The translations under genes and the position numbers were made by a program. DNA of 16,894 bases, from positions 1 to 16,894 of the forward strand of contig JAYOIK010000091.1 of NCBI GenBank assembly GCA_038118725.1. The letters are read 5' to 3'. This DNA comes from JADHLJ01 sp038118725 (GTDB taxonomy: Bacteria > Pseudomonadota > Alphaproteobacteria > Thalassobaculales > Thalassobaculaceae). Below the pieces are notes generated by a model, which saw only the letters and a list, made by a program, of their open reading frames with translations, was not told the DNA's origin and searched no databases. The number at the start of each line of letters is the position of its first letter. Position 1 is the stretch's first letter. Below, one piece after another: positions 14,807-16,894 of this stretch.

Positions 14807-15769
14807 TTAGCTTTCAGCCATCACCGCCCGCGCCGCCGCCGCGATCTTGTGCCGATCCGGGAACACCGCGTCCTCCAGCGTCGGACTGTAGGGGATCGGT
14901 ACCTGTAGGGCGCAGACCCGCCGAACCGCCGCCTTGAGGCATTTGAAGGTCGCCGGATCTTCGGTGATCAGGGCCGAAATCTCCGCCGCCGCGCCGCAGG
15001 TCGGCCCGGCCTCGTCGGCGACCACCACGCGCCCGGTCTTGCGGGCCGAGGCGCGGATCGTCTCGGCGTCCATCGGCACTAGGGTGCGCGGGTCGACGAC
15101 TTCCGCCGAGATACCTTCCTTGTCCAGGGTCTCCGCCGCCGCCAGCGCCTCGTGAACCAGCCAGGCGAGCGCGATGATGGTCACATCCGCGCCCTCGCGC
15201 TTCACGTCCGCGACACCGAGTGGGATCGTGTATTCCTCTTCCGGCACTTCCCCGGTCATGGTCAGCAATCGCGTCGACTCAAACGAGATCACCGGGTTGT
15301 CGTCCCGAATCGCGGTCTTCAGCAGACCCTTAACGTCATACGGCGTCGAGGGCAGGATCATCTTCAAGCCCGCCAGATTCATGAACATCGAATAGGGGCT
15401 TTGCGAATGCTGAGCCGCCATCCGCACACCGCCGCCGACCGTTGCCCGATAGAGGATCGGGAACTTGGTCTGACCACCGAACATGTAGTGGATCTTCGAG
15501 GCCTGGTTCACCACCTGGTCCATGGCGACAAAGGAGAAGGTGACCATGCGCCAATCGATGATCGGACGGAACCCCGACCCGGCGGCGCCGATCCCCATGC
15601 CGGTCAGCGCACCCTCGGCGATCGGCGTGCCTCGGACCCGCGAGGTGCCGAAATGCTCAACCAGCGGCGGCGGCGCGTCCGTCGAGAGGTGAAAAATCTT
15701 CTCGTCGCGATGCATTTCCTCGATCAAGGCTTCCATGCCGGCTTCGGCGCAGGAGATTTCCCGTGTCAT
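14807..15769 (-). CDS. E1-beta subunit of a thiamine-diphosphate 2-oxo-acid/acetoin dehydrogenase
   Basis: 320 residues. ATG 15769 is chosen because GGGGGGAG lies shortly before it and the protein then begins at the family N-terminus (MTREISCAEAGMEAL). GTPIAEGALTGMGIGAAG (47-64) holds Glu52, the residue that activates the thiamine ring. MDQVVNQASKIHYMFGGQ (83-100), AAQHSQSPYS with His121 and VVDPRTLVPMD are also typical. It pairs with the E1-alpha gene 16 bases upstream to form an alpha2-beta2 decarboxylase. One departure from family usage is FRPIIDWRMVTFSFVAMDQ, where most relatives have PVxEMxFxDF. No E2 or E3 gene follows; the next gene is PhoX-family. Pyruvate, branched-chain 2-oxo acids or acetoin are all possible substrates. 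Confidence 0.92.
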   Translation of the reverse strand: MTREISCAEAGMEALIEEMHRDEKIFHLSTDAPPPLVEHFGTSRVRGTPIAEGALTGMGIGAAGSGFRPIIDWRMVTFSFVAMDQVVNQASKIHYMFGGQTKFPILYRATVGGGVRMAAQHSQSPYSMFMNLAGLKMILPSTPYDVKGLLKTAIRDDNPVISFESTRLLTMTGEVPEEEYTIPLGVADVKREGADVTIIALAWLVHEALAAAETLDKEGISAEVVDPRTLVPMDAETIRASARKTGRVVVADEAGPTCGAAAEISALITEDPATFKCLKAAVRRVCALQVPIPYSPTLEDAVFPDRHKIAAAARAVMAES

Positions 15770-15785
15770 CTCGTTTCTCCCCCCT

Positions 15786-16754
15786 CTAGGCCGCGAAGAC
15801 ATCGTCGGTGGCGCGTTCCGGCGCCGGGAAGGGGCTGGCCTTGGCGAAATCGACCGCGGCCTCGACCTTGGCCAGGATCTCGTCGTCCATCGCCTTCCAT
15901 TCCTCGTCGCTAAGCTGACCTTGCTGGCCTTGCAGATGCGCCACCAGCCGATCGATCGGGTCCTTCTTCAACCAGGCATCAATCTCGGCCTGGGGGCGGA
16001 TATCGGGTTGGGTCGGCCGTTCGGTATGGCGGCGATGGCGATAGGTCTTGCATTCGATCAGGGTCGGCCCGTCACCGGCCCGGGCGCGCGCCACCGCTTC
16101 CGCCGCCGCCTCGTGCACGGCGAAGATGTCGTTGCCGTCGACGATCACGCCGGGAATGCCGTATCCCGCCGCCCGCGCGGCCACGTCCTGCACCGCCAGC
16201 GCCTTCTCGGCCGAGGTGTTCACCGCCCAGAGATTGTTCTCGCAGACATAGATCATCGGCAGTTTCCACGCCGCCGCGATGTTCAGCGACTCATGAAACG
16301 GCCCGGCGCAGGAGGCCCCGTCGCCGAAGAACGACACCGCGACCCGGCCCTTACCCTCAAGCTGGGCGGCGAGGCCGGCGCCGGTGATGATCGAGATCCC
16401 GCCGGCCACGATGCCGTTGGCGCCGAGCATGCCGATATTGAAATCGGCGATATGCATCGAGCCTCCCTTGCCCTTGCAATAGCCGGTCTCGCGGCCATAG
16501 AGCTCGGCCATCATCCGGTCGAGATCGGCGCCCTTGGCGATGCAATGGCCGTGGCCGCGATGGGTGCTGATGATCTGGTCGTCCCGGTTCAGCGCCGCGC
16601 AGACCCCGACAGCGACCGCCTCCTCGCCGATATAGCAATGCACGGTGCCGTAGATATCGCCGGCCACGTAGTCCACCGAAGCGCGCTCCTCGAAGCGCCG
16701 GATGGTCTGCATCAACCGCAGCATCTCCCGCTGCTTCTCCGGTGAAATGTCCAT
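15786..16754 (-). CDS. E1-alpha subunit of a thiamine-diphosphate 2-oxo-acid/acetoin dehydrogenase
   Basis: 322 residues, the usual length for bacterial AcoA/PdhA-type E1-alpha. RRFEERASVDYVAGDIYGTVH (19-39) is the N-terminal signature, HRGHGHCIAKGAD and GKGGSMH are cofactor-domain loops, and the thiamine-diphosphate motif GDG (144-146)...NN (173-174) is intact. In the later loop YRHRRHTERPTQ, most relatives read YRxxGHSxxD; here the Gly is Arg and the Ser is Thr. That loop lies at the active-site entrance. The ribosome site GGGAGGG is six bases before the ATG. On the minus strand a TACACT (16795-16790) at suitable distance may be the -10 box, but no good -35 is seen. It is the first gene of the E1-alpha/E1-beta pair. 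Confidence 0.93.
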   Translation of the reverse strand: MDISPEKQREMLRLMQTIRRFEERASVDYVAGDIYGTVHCYIGEEAVAVGVCAALNRDDQIISTHRGHGHCIAKGADLDRMMAELYGRETGYCKGKGGSMHIADFNIGMLGANGIVAGGISIITGAGLAAQLEGKGRVAVSFFGDGASCAGPFHESLNIAAAWKLPMIYVCENNLWAVNTSAEKALAVQDVAARAAGYGIPGVIVDGNDIFAVHEAAAEAVARARAGDGPTLIECKTYRHRRHTERPTQPDIRPQAEIDAWLKKDPIDRLVAHLQGQQGQLSDEEWKAMDDEILAKVEAAVDFAKASPFPAPERATDDVFAA

Positions 16755-16894
16755 GACAAACCCTCCCGATCATCGCGGTGTGATAGGGGAGTGTAGCGCG
16801 GATTTCCCCGAAGGCGAGGGGGTTGGTGACGGGATTAAGGGTGTGATGGGGGCGCGAGATAATCCAACCCGTCGCCCTGGCGAAAGGCGGGGCC

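Noticed and set aside
16835..16894. Possible end of a minus-strand gene entering from the right edge (stop at 16837-16835)
   Set aside because: Only about 20 open codons are visible, which is expected by chance in GC-rich DNA; no motif or ribosome evidence.
16844..16894. Possible plus-strand gene start (GTG/ATG near 16842-16845) running off the right edge
   Set aside because: The 16 visible codons are Arg/Gly/Pro-rich as in non-coding GC-rich frames, and the ribosome site is poor.

Overview
The window is GC-rich bacterial chromosome that looks alphaproteobacterial, probably Rhodospirillales-like. The clues are a DUF3126 protein, two PAS_5-type single-domain PAS proteins and a Tat-exported PhoX-family phosphatase. 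The taxonomic call is inference from gene content only. Coding density is high: I assign 15 full-length protein genes plus one gene start cut by the left edge. No non-coding gap exceeds about 150 bases. I see no tRNA, rRNA, CRISPR array, insertion sequence or phage gene.

Region 1 (1-6272). A probable divergent gene leaves the left edge on the minus strand. On the plus strand lies a five-gene row: class III CoA-transferase, a protein that reads as two RidA-like halves, a fumarate-reductase/KstD-type flavoprotein, a D-2-hydroxyacid dehydrogenase and a class III PLP aminotransferase. Spacing is tight apart from an 82-base gap at 3784-3865 that holds a stem-loop. The set suggests catabolism of a nitrogen-containing organic acid through oxidation, imine/enamine hydrolysis, 2-keto-acid reduction or transamination, and CoA activation. 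The substrate cannot be read from the sequence.

Region 2 (6304-7929). guaA (GMP synthase) with a possible promoter of its own. It ends 4 bases from the convergent stop of the next gene.

Region 3 (7934-9972, minus strand). A GST-fold protein, a small intradiol ring-cleavage dioxygenase and an alpha/beta-hydrolase-fold protein whose nucleophile position is alanine. This looks like a small aromatic-degradation operon.

Region 4 (10109-12650). A PAS_5 protein, DUF3126 (minus strand, GTG start, strong Shine-Dalgarno), an inosine/uridine-type nucleoside hydrolase and a second PAS_5 protein.

Region 5 (12670-16754, minus strand). E1-alpha and E1-beta of a thiamine-diphosphate 2-oxo-acid (or acetoin) dehydrogenase, with no E2/E3 behind them. 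They are followed by a Tat-secreted PhoX-family phosphatase and a clear rho-independent terminator.

No unmistakable new system stands out. The best candidates for novelty are the five-gene cluster in region 1 and the serine-less hydrolase beside the ring-cleavage dioxygenase in region 3.
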